From Burkholderia sp. OK233 (GTDB lineage Bacteria > Pseudomonadota > Gammaproteobacteria > Burkholderiales > Burkholderiaceae), in the NCBI RefSeq assembly GCF_900230185.1, contig NZ_OCSR01000001.1:4650001-4714000 (forward strand): a stretch of 64,000 bases of DNA. Direction: 5' to 3'. The number at the start of each line of letters is the position of its first letter. The first letter of the stretch is position 1. The notes beneath the pieces were generated by a model. The model saw nothing but the letters and a program-made list of their open reading frames with translations, ran no database searches and was not told the DNA's origin. Positions 8,463-18,000 of the stretch are shown piece after piece. The position numbers and the translations under genes are program-made.

Positions 8463-9197
8463 TCAGGCTGCACCGTCAGGAATGAACACGTAGCCGAGGC
8501 CCCAGACGGTTTGAATGAAACGCGGGCTGCCCGGATCAGGTTCGATCAGCTTGCGCAGACGCGAAATCTGCACGTCGAGACTGCGGTCGAACACCTCATA
8601 TTCACGGCCGCGCGCCAGTTCCATAAGCTTTTCTCGCGACAGCGGCTGACGCGGGTGACGCGCAAACACCTTCAGCACCGAGAACTCACCCGTGGTCAGC
8701 GGAATTTCCTGGCCGGCCTTGGTGAGCGTGCGGGTGGCGAGATTCAGCGCGAACTCGCCGAACTCGAATACCTCAGTGGTTTCGGACGGCGCACCAGGCA
8801 ACTCCGACGGCGATTGCCGGCGCAACACCGCGTGAATCCGGGCGACCAGTTCGCGCGGGTTGAACGGCTTGGGCAGATAGTCGTCGGCGCCCATTTCGAG
8901 GCCGACGATACGATCGACGTCTTCACCCTTGGCCGTCAGCATGATGATCGGCGTGCGGTCGTTGCTGCCGCGCAGGCGGCGGCAGATCGACAGGCCGTCC
9001 TCGCCGGGCAGCATCAGGTCGAGCACCAGCAAGTCGAAGCGCTCACGCACCCAGAGCTTGTTCATGGACGGCGCGTTCTCGGCAACGTAGACATTGAAGC
9101 CCTGTTCACCGAGGTAGCGGCGCAGCAGATCGCGCAGGCGCGGATCGTCGTCGACGACGAGGATTTTCGAAGGGTTTTTGGTTTCCATGGTCGGCAT
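8463..9197 (-). CDS. ompR: OmpR-type response regulator (RisA-like)
   Basis: DNA-binding response regulator, 244 residues, first gene of the pair with the kinase. The receiver domain has the acidic pocket VVDDDPRLR and the phospho-acceptor in LLVLDLMLPGEDG (D60 from the first ATG, D57 from the ATG at 9188); the conserved Lys is in DDYLPKPFNPREL. The C-terminal winged-helix domain shows LTTGEFSVLKVFARHP and VWGLGYVFIP. The receiver sequence is typical of the OmpR/RisA group of beta-proteobacteria. Neither candidate start has a strong ribosome site. Regulated targets are likely porin or envelope genes, by analogy only. Confidence 0.93.
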   Translation of the reverse strand: MPTMETKNPSKILVVDDDPRLRDLLRRYLGEQGFNVYVAENAPSMNKLWVRERFDLLVLDLMLPGEDGLSICRRLRGSNDRTPIIMLTAKGEDVDRIVGLEMGADDYLPKPFNPRELVARIHAVLRRQSPSELPGAPSETTEVFEFGEFALNLATRTLTKAGQEIPLTTGEFSVLKVFARHPRQPLSREKLMELARGREYEVFDRSLDVQISRLRKLIEPDPGSPRFIQTVWGLGYVFIPDGAA

Positions 9198-9426
9198 CTT
9201 AGCGCGATTAGAAAGTAGCGCGCGGTTGCATCATTTATCGGGTTACAGTCAGTTACAAAATTTACCCGCACTGTGGCACGACGTAAAGCACGGGCAGGTA
9301 GACTCCTTTACTGAATGCGGCTGTTCGGTGGATACTTCACTCGACTAAAACTCTCGCACCCGGCTCGCTACCGGGGTTTGTATACGCATTTGAGGTAGCC
9401 GGTTGCCGCGCCACGAAGGGAACAAC

Positions 9427-9759
9427 ATGAAGGGAGGGGTTTGGCCGAATGTGCGCCTAAGCGTATTTGCGCTGGCGATAGCCGGGACGCTTGCAGGCAC
9501 ACTAGGACCAACGCTCGCCCACGCCCAGCCTTCGGCGGACAGAGCAGCGAGCGAACGCGCGCCCAGGCTGCCTAATTCCAAAGCGAGTCGCCGCAACCCC
9601 AACGTCAACAACGACCGCCCTGCGTCAGACGTGATGTTGCGCACTGCAGTTCCTCCCGATCTTGATCAACGCCGTCGTGATGGTCATATGACGCCCGACG
9701 AACGGCGTCTTTTACGGCAGCACATCGAAGACGCCGTCCGTGAGCTCTATAAGCGGTAG
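9427..9759 (+). CDS. Small secreted protein of unknown function
   Basis: 110 residues. A signal peptide is obvious: positive start MKGGVWPNVR, hydrophobic core SVFALAIAGTLAGTLG, and an AHA-Q cleavage site near residue 33. The mature part is basic and disordered-looking, ending in a helical motif MTPDERRLLRQHIEDA that is common in small exported proteins of Burkholderia. The ATG at 9427 is preceded by GAAGGGA, so it is preferred over a TTG at 9403. It is divergent from ompR and lies 182 bp before the DUF1800 gene, on the same strand. I do not recognise a function. Confidence 0.75.
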   Translation: MKGGVWPNVRLSVFALAIAGTLAGTLGPTLAHAQPSADRAASERAPRLPNSKASRRNPNVNNDRPASDVMLRTAVPPDLDQRRRDGHMTPDERRLLRQHIEDAVRELYKR

Positions 9760-9941
9760 CTATTTTCGTGCCTGCTCCAGGGCACGCCAGTCGCTCGCCG
9801 GTCGCTGTTTCTCCGCACCTGAAAGATTTCGTTGCACTTCCCCCGTCAACTTTCCCGTTCCATCTGCCGTTGAGTCGCAAGAGTACAGCGCGTTTCGCAT
9901 GCGCGAATGCCTTTTCGTGACGCCCCGCAACCGGATGACCG

Positions 9942-11576
9942 ATGATGAAAGTGCTGACAGGCGGTAATGGTGGGCGCTGGCTGGCAGTCACGGCCACGGC
10001 GCTCGTTGCCGTGACGTGGTGTGCGCCGGCGCTGGCCGTGCAGCAGGGCGCCTCCCATGCTCCCCGCAACACGCATCGCGTGCCGGCTGCCGCGTCGGCC
10101 GTTTCTCCTGCCGAGCAGGATATTCTCGACGCCGACGACGCCCGCTTCTTCCTGACGCGCGTCGGCTTTGCGCCCAATAGTGGCGAGGTCGCGCAATACG
10201 TTGGCCTCACACGCGAGCAGGCAGTCGACAAGGTGCTCGCGACAGTCCGAACCGAAGCTGTCACGCCGCTGCCGGACTGGGTGCTCGAACCCATCCCGAC
10301 ACGCGACATTCGCAAGACATGGACGGACGATCAACGTCGCGACGAGCAGCGGCTGCGCGGCCAGCGTTACGAACTATTACGCGCATGGTGGGTGCGCGAG
10401 ATGCTGGCCACACCGTCGCCGCTGACCGAGCGCATGACGCTCTTCTGGCACAACCACTTCACGTCCGGCCAGGACAAGGTCCAGTATCCGCAGCAGATGG
10501 CGCAGCAGAACATGCTGTTGCGCCGTGACGCGCTCGGCAACTTTGGCGAACTGTTGCACGACGTCGCGAAAGATCCGGCGATGCTGCAATACCTCGATGG
10601 TGCGAGCAATCGCAAGGGCAAGCCCAACGAAAACTTCGCGCGTGAAGTGATGGAGCTGTTCACGCTGGGCGAGGGCCACTACACGCAACGCGACGTATCG
10701 GAAGCCGCGCGTGCCTACACGGGGTGGAGCCTCGATCCCGACACCCAGGCGTACTTGTGGCGCGCCAATCAGCACGACGATGGCGACAAGACCGTGCTCG
10801 GTCAAACCGGTCCGTTCGACGGCGATCAGGTGCTCGACATCCTGCTTGCGCGACCGGAAACCGCGACCTTCGTCACGACCAAGCTGTGGCGTGAGTTCGT
10901 CTCCGATACGCCGGACCCCGCTCGCATCGCACCGATCGCCGCCCGGTTCCGCGCGAGTCATTACGATATCAAGGTCGCGCTGCGCGGGCTTTTCATGAGC
11001 GACGCGTTCTGGGACGACGGCGATCGCGGCGTCCTCGTGAAATCGCCGGTTGAATTCGTGGTCGGGACACTGCGCGCGTTCGACATCGGCTACGACAACA
11101 CGGCACCGTTCGCCGCTCAGATCCGCACGCTCGGCGAGAACCTGTTCTACCCGCCCAACGTCAAAGGATGGCCGGGCGGTACGATATGGATCAATAGTTC
11201 GACGCTGCTTGCGCGCAAGCAGTTCGTCGAGCAACTGTTTCGGGCGACTGAAACCGCTCGTCCGCAACGCGTGAACAATCCGGTGGGTGCAAAGATCGCG
11301 GCGAGTGGCGCACCGGGCAATATGCAGGCGAGTGCGCCGATGCAGCGCGCGATGGTGCGCGTCGGCCCGGCAGGCCAGGGTGGCGTACGCTTTGACATCG
11401 ACACGTGGCTTGCGCATTACAACACCGCGCCGACGGCGAAGCCGGGGCTGTCGGCGGAGCTTCAGTTGCAGCACGCGGTCTTGCCGCTCACGCCGGTCGA
11501 CGCGATCGAAACCGATTCGACCGCCAGCGCTTATCTGGAGGCGTTGCTGATGGACCCGGCTTATCAATTGAAGTGA
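9942..11576 (+). CDS. Exported DUF1800 family protein
   Basis: 544 residues, beginning with a signal peptide (hydrophobic AVTATALVAVTWCAPALA, cleavage near residue 33). The DUF1800 hallmarks are visible: DDARFFLTRVGFAPN near the start, the MTLFWHNHFTSGQ region, the NENFAREVMELFTLGEGHYT motif and the PPNVKGWPGG motif followed by W-I-N-S-S-T-L. DUF1800 proteins almost always sit next to a DUF1501 gene, as here 127 bp downstream. Biochemical function is not established; both are exported, which suggests a periplasmic or cell-surface role. Ribosome site is weak; ATGATG at 9942 leaves a 3-residue ambiguity at most. Confidence 0.88.
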   Translation: MMKVLTGGNGGRWLAVTATALVAVTWCAPALAVQQGASHAPRNTHRVPAAASAVSPAEQDILDADDARFFLTRVGFAPNSGEVAQYVGLTREQAVDKVLATVRTEAVTPLPDWVLEPIPTRDIRKTWTDDQRRDEQRLRGQRYELLRAWWVREMLATPSPLTERMTLFWHNHFTSGQDKVQYPQQMAQQNMLLRRDALGNFGELLHDVAKDPAMLQYLDGASNRKGKPNENFAREVMELFTLGEGHYTQRDVSEAARAYTGWSLDPDTQAYLWRANQHDDGDKTVLGQTGPFDGDQVLDILLARPETATFVTTKLWREFVSDTPDPARIAPIAARFRASHYDIKVALRGLFMSDAFWDDGDRGVLVKSPVEFVVGTLRAFDIGYDNTAPFAAQIRTLGENLFYPPNVKGWPGGTIWINSSTLLARKQFVEQLFRATETARPQRVNNPVGAKIAASGAPGNMQASAPMQRAMVRVGPAGQGGVRFDIDTWLAHYNTAPTAKPGLSAELQLQHAVLPLTPVDAIETDSTASAYLEALLMDPAYQLK

Positions 11577-11703
11577 GGAAGTGAGCAGCACGGACAGGCG
11601 ACGGAATTGAGCCGCTCAACCGTGTAACTCCGATGAGCCGCGCAAATAAACGATCCGTCGACGGCGGCAAGACACGCGCCATGACAATCGAACGAGGTGC
11701 AGG

Positions 11704-12921
11704 ATGAAACGACGCAGCTTTCTCTCGATGGGCGCAGCCGCCGGCGCGACGCTCTGGTTGCCACGCGCGTTCGGTGCGCAGGCAGCAGAAGTGGGCGGCT
11801 CAACGAATCGAGGCTACGGCAACCTGCTGATCCTCGTCGAGCTGAAGGGCGGCAACGACGGTTTGAATACCGTGATTCCGTTTGCCGATCCCACTTACTA
11901 TCAGCTGCGTAAAAACATCGGCATCAAACGCGAGCAGGCGATTCAGCTCGACGAGCGCACCGCGCTGCATCCGTCGTTGCAGCCGCTGATGCCGCTTTGG
12001 CAGAGCCAGCAACTGGCGATCGTGCAGGGCGTCAGTTACGCGCAGCCGAACCTGTCGCATTTCCGCTCGATCGAGATCTGGGACACCGCCTCGCATTCGG
12101 ATCAATATCTGCGCGAGGGCTGGCTCACACGAGCGTTCGCGCAGGCGCCGGTGCCCGCCGGTTTTGCCGCCGACGGCGTGGTGATCGGCAGTGCCGAAAT
12201 GGGACCGCTCGCCAACGGCGCACGCGCGATCGCGCTGGTCAATCCGGCGCAGTTCGTCAAGGCTTCGCGCCTCGTCACGCCGGTGTCGCTGCACGAGCGC
12301 AATCCGGAATTGGCACACATTCTCGACGTCGAGAACGACATCGTGAAAGCCGCCGATCGTCTGCGTCCCACGCAAGGTCAGGCGCAATTGAAGACGGTGT
12401 TTCCCGGTGGCGCATTCGGCGGTTCGATCAAGACGGCGATGCAGGTGCTTGCGGCTGGAAATACCCCGCAAGGACAGCCGAAGAGCGGGCAGGGTGTCGC
12501 GGTGATCCGTTTGACGCTGAACGGTTTCGATACGCACCAGAATCAGCCTGGTCAACAGGCGGCGCTGCTCAAGCAACTGGCCGATGGGTTTGCGTCGATG
12601 AAGTCGGCACTGGTGGAACTCGGCCGCTGGAACGAGACGCTGGTGATGACCTATGCCGAGTTTGGCCGGCGCCCGCGTGAAAATCAGAGCAACGGCACCG
12701 ACCACGGCACCGTGGCGCCGCATTTCGTCATGGGCGGGCGAGTGCGGGGTGGTTTGTACGGCGTGCCGCCGGTGCTCGCGCGACTCGATGGCAATGGCAA
12801 CTTGCCGGTCGGCGTTGATTTTCAGCAACTCTACGCGACCGTGCTCGGGCCGTGGTGGGGACTCGACGCGTCTGCGATCCTGCAGCAGCGGTTCGAGCCG
12901 CTGCCGTTATTACGCGTCTGA
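11704..12921 (+). CDS. Exported DUF1501 family protein (Tat substrate)
   Basis: 405 residues. The N-terminus MKRRSFLSMGAAAG is a twin-arginine signal, so it is probably folded before export, often meaning a bound metal or cofactor. LLILVELKGGNDGLNTVIPF and the later VMTYAEFGRRPRENQSNGTDHG are DUF1501 signatures; this family is distantly related to the alkaline phosphatase/sulfatase fold, and the G-T-D-H-G cluster is a plausible metal-site remnant. It is the usual partner of the DUF1800 gene upstream. A GAGGTGCAGG precedes the ATG. Substrate unknown. Confidence 0.88.
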   Translation: MKRRSFLSMGAAAGATLWLPRAFGAQAAEVGGSTNRGYGNLLILVELKGGNDGLNTVIPFADPTYYQLRKNIGIKREQAIQLDERTALHPSLQPLMPLWQSQQLAIVQGVSYAQPNLSHFRSIEIWDTASHSDQYLREGWLTRAFAQAPVPAGFAADGVVIGSAEMGPLANGARAIALVNPAQFVKASRLVTPVSLHERNPELAHILDVENDIVKAADRLRPTQGQAQLKTVFPGGAFGGSIKTAMQVLAAGNTPQGQPKSGQGVAVIRLTLNGFDTHQNQPGQQAALLKQLADGFASMKSALVELGRWNETLVMTYAEFGRRPRENQSNGTDHGTVAPHFVMGGRVRGGLYGVPPVLARLDGNGNLPVGVDFQQLYATVLGPWWGLDASAILQQRFEPLPLLRV

Positions 12922-12974
12922 TAATGGGCTGCGCTTCCGCATGAGCATGAGGTGCCGGCCGTTGCGTCGGCCGC

Positions 12975-13799
12975 TTACCTCGCGCGCCACGCGATCCAGA
13001 GTTTGCGGATCGGCGTCAACGCAATGCGCTGATGCAGCACGTGATAGCCGTCACGTTCGATTTCATCCAGCAGTGCCAGGGCGAGTGCCGCCTGTGCCAC
13101 GAGCATGCGCTGTGAGCGGCGCTCATTCGCGGGCATGGCGGCGAGCGCTGCTTGCAACGCGTCGCGCGCCCGTTTGGTTTCGAAGCGCATCAGCTCGGTA
13201 AACGCATCGGAATATTTCCGGTTGATCAGATCCGCAGCGGTGACGTTAAAACGCTGCATTTCATCGATCGGAATATAGATGCGGCCGTGGCGAGCATCAT
13301 TGCCCGTTTCGGCGACCAACTGTGCAAGCTGCAGCGCCTCACCGAGCGGCGCGGACCAGTTCGACGCCTGCGCGGTGTCTTTCGCCGTAGCACGCGCGAC
13401 CAGCGACGCGAAGGTGCCGCCGACGCCTTTCACATAGCGCCGCAGATTCGGGTAGTCGAGATAGCGCGCCTGGTCGAGGTCCATTTCGAAACCGCCGAGC
13501 AACGCCTGCAACTCGGGATATTCGGCCTCGACGTTAGGCAGATAAGCCGCCAGCGCCTTGGAAACCGGATGAGACGGTGAGGCCGAAGCCAGCGCGGCGA
13601 GTTCGTTTTGCCACCACGCGAGTTTCGTGTGGCCGATGGCCGGATCGCTGGTTTCCTTAACGGTTTCCTCGAACTCGCGACGCAGCGCGAACAGCGCGGT
13701 CAGGAGCGGTTGGCTTGCCGCGGGCGCCTGCCGAAGCGCATAGTAAGTGCTCGATCCGGGCGGCGTCGCTTTCTGCTGGCAGTATTCGTCGAAATTCAC
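12975..13799 (-). CDS. Phytoene/squalene synthase family protein lacking the first Asp-rich motif
   Basis: 274 residues from a GTG at 13799 (MNFDEYCQQK, matching the usual start of HpnD-type proteins); longer in-frame starts reach past a TACAAT promoter element at 13862-13867. The fold signature PGSSTYYALRQAP and the second-motif region ETGNDARHGRIYIPIDEM (164-181) are present. But the first motif, DxxxD in prenyl-condensing enzymes, reads FEETVKE (43-49) here. The KLAWWQNEL that follows resembles the NDUFAF6 branch, which is not a squalene synthase. So presqualene-diphosphate synthesis is doubtful. It converges with the DUF1501 gene. Confidence 0.8.
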   Translation of the reverse strand: MNFDEYCQQKATPPGSSTYYALRQAPAASQPLLTALFALRREFEETVKETSDPAIGHTKLAWWQNELAALASASPSHPVSKALAAYLPNVEAEYPELQALLGGFEMDLDQARYLDYPNLRRYVKGVGGTFASLVARATAKDTAQASNWSAPLGEALQLAQLVAETGNDARHGRIYIPIDEMQRFNVTAADLINRKYSDAFTELMRFETKRARDALQAALAAMPANERRSQRMLVAQAALALALLDEIERDGYHVLHQRIALTPIRKLWIAWRAR

Positions 13800-14018
13800 G
13801 GGATAGGAATGTGGGGAAGGGCAGGCGAACAGGGGCACGGTGTGCGTGCGTTTAGCCAAAAATTGTAGCATCGACGCCCCGCGGGTCGATGCGCGAGCAA
13901 ATGCAGACAAGTGCGAATCAATCGGTTAGAATCTCGCGCTTACGCTTTCGGGCGCGGGTTTTAACGCGGCCGTGGGCATGCAGGACATCGGGCAGAACGC
14001 ACAGCGCTTTGCCCGGCT

Positions 14019-14105
14019 GCGAGGGTGGCGAAATTGGTAGACGCACCAGGTTTAGGTCCTGACGCCCGCAAGGGTGTAGGGGTTCGAGTCCCCTCCCTCG
14101 CACCA
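14019..14105 (+). tRNA. tRNA-Leu (anticodon UAG)
   Basis: An 87-nt class II tRNA. The acceptor stem GCGAGGG pairs with CCCTCGC (14095-14101), followed by A and an encoded CCA. The anticodon stem-loop CAGG-TTTAGGT-CCTG gives anticodon TAG; a variable arm with CGCCCGCAAGGGTG and the T-loop GGTTCGAGTCCC are in place. A TAGAAT about 90 nt upstream could be its -10. Confidence 0.97.
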
Positions 14106-14137
14106 TCCCTGTGTAGTAGAGAGCCCATTAAGCAGAG

Positions 14138-14172
14138 AACCCCGTTAAGTCTTTGGACTGACGGGGTTTTTT
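14138..14172 (+). terminator. Terminator after tRNA-Leu
   Basis: Stem AACCCCGT (14138-14145) and ACGGGGTT (14161-14168) followed by a run of T to 14172, 33 nt downstream of the tRNA. Confidence 0.85.
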
Positions 14173-14216
14173 GTTTTGCGTGTGGCTTGCGTCTGACCTT
14201 GCGTGCCCGGCAGCGC

Positions 14217-14510
14217 TCAGGCGTCCGGTGCGGGCGGTTGCGATTCGGCTTGTGTGCCTGGCAACTCGGCTTGCACGGCGCCTTCGAGAAAGCGGCGGGT
14301 CGATTCGAACGCCTGCAGCATCGGATCGGGCCACGGCGTTTGCAGCATCACCGCCTGGTGGTTTTCGAACGCCGACGACAACAGCTTTGCCAGCTCAGGC
14401 GAGCGCAGATGACGCAGCAGCACACTGACGGCAACCGCCGTCGCCTGGCTCGCGCCGGCGGTTTGAAGTTCTGAGGCGGTGAGGGCCGCTACCTGTTTGT
14501 TGATGTCCAC
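14217..14510 (-). CDS. Conserved small protein of unknown function
   Basis: 97 residues from a GTG at 14510 (MDINKQVAALTASEL). No signal peptide, membrane segment or cysteine is seen. The N-terminal two thirds look alpha-helical (SQATAVAVSVLLRHLRSPEL) and the C-terminus is Pro/Gln-rich. Codon bias resembles neighbouring genes, which supports a real gene. It stands alone between the tRNA-Leu terminator and the 0.5-kb gap before the DUF2339 operon. I do not recognise a family. Confidence 0.55.
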   Translation of the reverse strand: MDINKQVAALTASELQTAGASQATAVAVSVLLRHLRSPELAKLLSSAFENHQAVMLQTPWPDPMLQAFESTRRFLEGAVQAELPGTQAESQPPAPDA

Positions 14511-15023
14511 TGAAACTTCCCTGGATGAAATGGGGGTGACTGAAGGCCTGGTGGCCGATCCCGAATTTTGACATGGTTGGCGGGTTGCCGCGAAGCCGGC
14601 TGCCTCGCCGGGTCCGCCGTGTTCGAAGCGTGACGATGGATTTCAGCGCAGTCAGTCTGTTAAACAATATGGAGTTGGACACCGCTGCCGGGTTTGCCCA
14701 GGGAATCGATACGCCCATCGAACTGCGCCCGGGACCGGGTGGTATCCGTTGTCACCGATATTGCGTAGATTGTTAATGCGCGCTTGCGCTCATGCCCACT
14801 CGCCGGCGGATTAATCCGGAGAAATATGGAGCGCAAAGTTGGGAAAAACCGATATGCATCAGCAAACAAGCGTAACGATTCGACTGCGCTACCCGATGGC
14901 TCAAAAGCGCGATTTACGTGGTATTCTGCGCGCCGATTTTCGCCGTATTGCTGACGCGATATTCGCGGATTAATCCAGGCGGCAAATGGATCTCGCAACA
15001 GAAGACAATAAAAGAGGGATGCG
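14511..15023. other. Intergenic region upstream of the DUF2339 operon
   Basis: About 510 bp without a convincing gene. Local A+T content is higher than in the flanking genes, as expected of a promoter region. The notable content is two copies of GCGGATTAATCC (described separately). A TATTCT at about 14933 is a weak -10 candidate. The AGAGGG just before 15024 is the ribosome site of the next gene. Confidence 0.5.
14816..14976. promoter_or_regulatory. Two palindromic GCGGATTAATCC elements
   Basis: GCGGATTAATCC occurs at 14816-14827 and again at 14965-14976, each containing the perfect 10-bp palindrome GGATTAATCC. The copies are 149 bp apart, close to 14 helical turns, and the second lies about 48 bp before the DUF2339 start. 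This is the layout of a paired operator, but no regulator is identified. Confidence 0.45.
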
Positions 15024-18000
15024 ATGAGCGCGATATTTGCCGTGATCGGCGTGGTGGTCGGGATAGTGGCCGCCGTGTCGAACGATTTCTCGATCGGCTT
15101 CGGCGCATTGGTGGGCGGGGTGGCCGGCGTTGCGCTCGCACGGCTGTTGCAAAAGAAGCGTCCGGGCGCCGCGAACGAATCCGCGTCCAAGCCGGCTGTG
15201 GCCGATAGCTTGAGCCAACCCGGCAGCCCGTCCGGCGAACTGGCCGCGCGCGTCGAGCAACTTGAGCGCGAGATCGTCGCTCTGCGCGGCGAGATCCACG
15301 AATTGCGGGCCAGCGTCACCGGCGCATCGGCGACCGGGAGCACGGATCGCGAGCCTGCAACGTTCAAACTGCGTCCGGCCAATGTCGTGCCGCGTCCGTA
15401 CGCGATGCCGCCCGCGGTGGGGCAGAAGCCGCGTCGCGAGCCTGAGGCAATGTCAACGCAGCCAGCCGCCGTGCGCCCGACGGCGAGCGCCACTGCGGTC
15501 ACGCCGCCGGTGTCGGCCGGCATGCCTGCATCGGGCGCCCCGGGCGCATCGAACTCGCTGAATGCTCAGCCACGCAGCCCGATGACGTTGTCGCCGTCCA
15601 CCGGGCCCGCGCTTCCCACCGACCCTCTGCCAGCGCAAACCCCGCCTGCACCACTGTCTCCGCCCGCACCGCCGCGCGGTCCCGGTCTCGCCGAACGCCT
15701 CTTCAAAAGTGGCCGCGACTGGCTATTCGGTGGCAACACAGTTGTGCGGGTCGGCATCATCGTGCTGTTTTTCGGGATTGCGTTCCTGCTCAAATACGCG
15801 GCCGACAACAGCCTGCTGCCAATCGAATTCCGCCTCGCCGGCGTTGCGCTTGCCGCAACCGCCCTGATCGGACTCGGCTGGCGCATCGGCGAGCGCCGCG
15901 GCGCATACGGGCTGATCCTGCAGGGTGGTGGCGTCGGTGCGCTCTATCTGACCGTGTTCGCCGCAACCAGGCTCTACCATTTGCTGCCGGTGGGCGCAGC
16001 CTTGCCGCTGATGATCGCGATCTGCGGCTTGAGCGCGTTTCTGGCGGTGCGGCAGAACGCGTCGTCGCTTGCCTTCATGGGCAGCGCGGGCGGTTTCCTC
16101 GCGCCGGTGCTCCTGTCGACGGGCGGCGGCAGTCATGTGATGCTGTTCAGCTACTACGCGCTGCTCAACGCGGGTATCTTCGCGATCGCGTGGTTCAAGG
16201 CGTGGCGTCCTCTGAATCTGCTCGGCTTCGTGTTCACGTTTTCGATCGGCGCCGCGTGGGGCGCGACGGCTTACCGGCCCGAACTGCTTGCCAGCACCGA
16301 ACCGTTCCTGATCCTGTTCTTCCTGATGTATGTCGGCATCGCGTTGCTCTACGCGGTGCGCCGCGAGGTCGCGCTCAAGCATTACGTCGATGGCACGCTG
16401 GTGCTCGGCACGCCGCTCGTCGCGATTGGTCTGCAAGCGGCGCTGATGAAAGGCACCGAATTCGGTCTCGCGTGGAGCGCGGTGGCGCTGGCCGCGTTCT
16501 ACCTCGCTATCGCGGGCTGGCTGGCGCGGCGGCGCGCGCACCTCGGCATGATGTTCGAAGCCATGCTCGCGCTGGCCGTGATCTTTGCCACGCTTGCTGT
16601 CCCGCTCGCTTTCACCGGACCGACCACGAGCGCGACCTGGGCAATCGAAGGCGCCGCGATTACCTGGCTCGCCGTGCGGCAGCGGCGCCTGATCGCATTT
16701 GGATTCGGCTTGCTGATGCAACTGGCTGCGGCGGGCGCGTATGTGGTCGGCACGCTCGCGCAGATCGATGCCGCGCATGCTTGGCCGGTCCTTAACGGCG
16801 CGTACATCGCGAGCGTGCTGATCGCAGTCGCGGGCATCTTCACGGGATGGCGGTTGCATGGGCGCAGCGAGGCGGGCGCGTGGCAGGCATGGATGCCACA
16901 GATCGGCCTTGTCGCCGGCGTGTGGGGGTTGTCGTGGTGGATCCTGGGCGGCCTCAGCGAAATTCACGCGCACGCGCAGGCGCATTTTGCGTATGACCGC
17001 GACCGTTTCGAGACTGCCGTCGTCGCACTGTTCGCCGCTCTGACAGCATGGCTCGCGCACGGCGCGCGGCGCAAGCTGCGTTGGCCACTCGCCGAACTGC
17101 CTGCTCTGGCGCTCGTACCGGTTCTCGCTCTGCTGACCTTGAGTCTGTTCATGTTGAGCATGGCGCCGGTCAGCGGTTACGGTTGGCTGGTTTGCGCGGT
17201 CGTCGCTGCGTCCACCTACTTGCTGCTGTGGCGTCAGCAGCGCGATGTCGGCGATCGTGTGCTTGCGCCGCTTCATACACTGATGTTCTGGACAGCCGGC
17301 GCGCTCGTCGCGCTCGAAGGCTATTGGGGCTTGCGCGCTTACGTGCCGGAAGGCGCATGGAGCTGGAGCGCGTGGGCTTATGGTTTCGGCATTCTGCTGC
17401 TGTTGGTGGCGGGCGTCGGGCAGCGTTTGCGCTGGCCGGTCGCGCGTTTCGTAGCGGCCTATCAGGTGTGGGCAGCGGCGCCGCTCGCCGCCTTGCTGTG
17501 GGTGTGGAGCATCGCAAGCGTGACGAGCGACGGCAGCGCCGCGCCGCTCTTCTGGCTGCCGATTCTCAATCCGCTGGATGTCGCGCAGATCCTCGCGTTC
17601 ATCGCCTGCGCCGTGTGGCTGCGGCGGCTGCGCGCACTCGGCGTGCACTGGCATCCGCGGGCTTTCGACTACGCGGTGCTCGCGACGCTGTTCCTATGGT
17701 TCAACGCATTGCTGTTGCGCACGCTGCATCATCATTTCCATGCGGCGTACGATGTTGATGGAGTGTTGGCGTCGTTCAATTTCCAGCAGGTGTTTCTGGT
17801 CGGCTGGAGCGCGTTTGCATTTGCCGGGCTGTGGCTCGCGCGTCGCGACAGCATCGTGCGCTTGTGCGCGATCGCGTCGACGCCGCTCGTGCTGGTGATG
17901 TGGGTGTGGACGTTCTATGCGAATCTGACACAGGACGGCGGCGCGTGGGCGCGGCTGCCGCTGCTCAATCCGCTCGATCTGGTGCAGGCGGTGATTTTTG

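Noticed and set aside
15723..17654. Open frame of about 640 codons antisense to DUF2339
   Set aside because: Arg/Gln-rich mirror of a membrane-protein gene; no signature.
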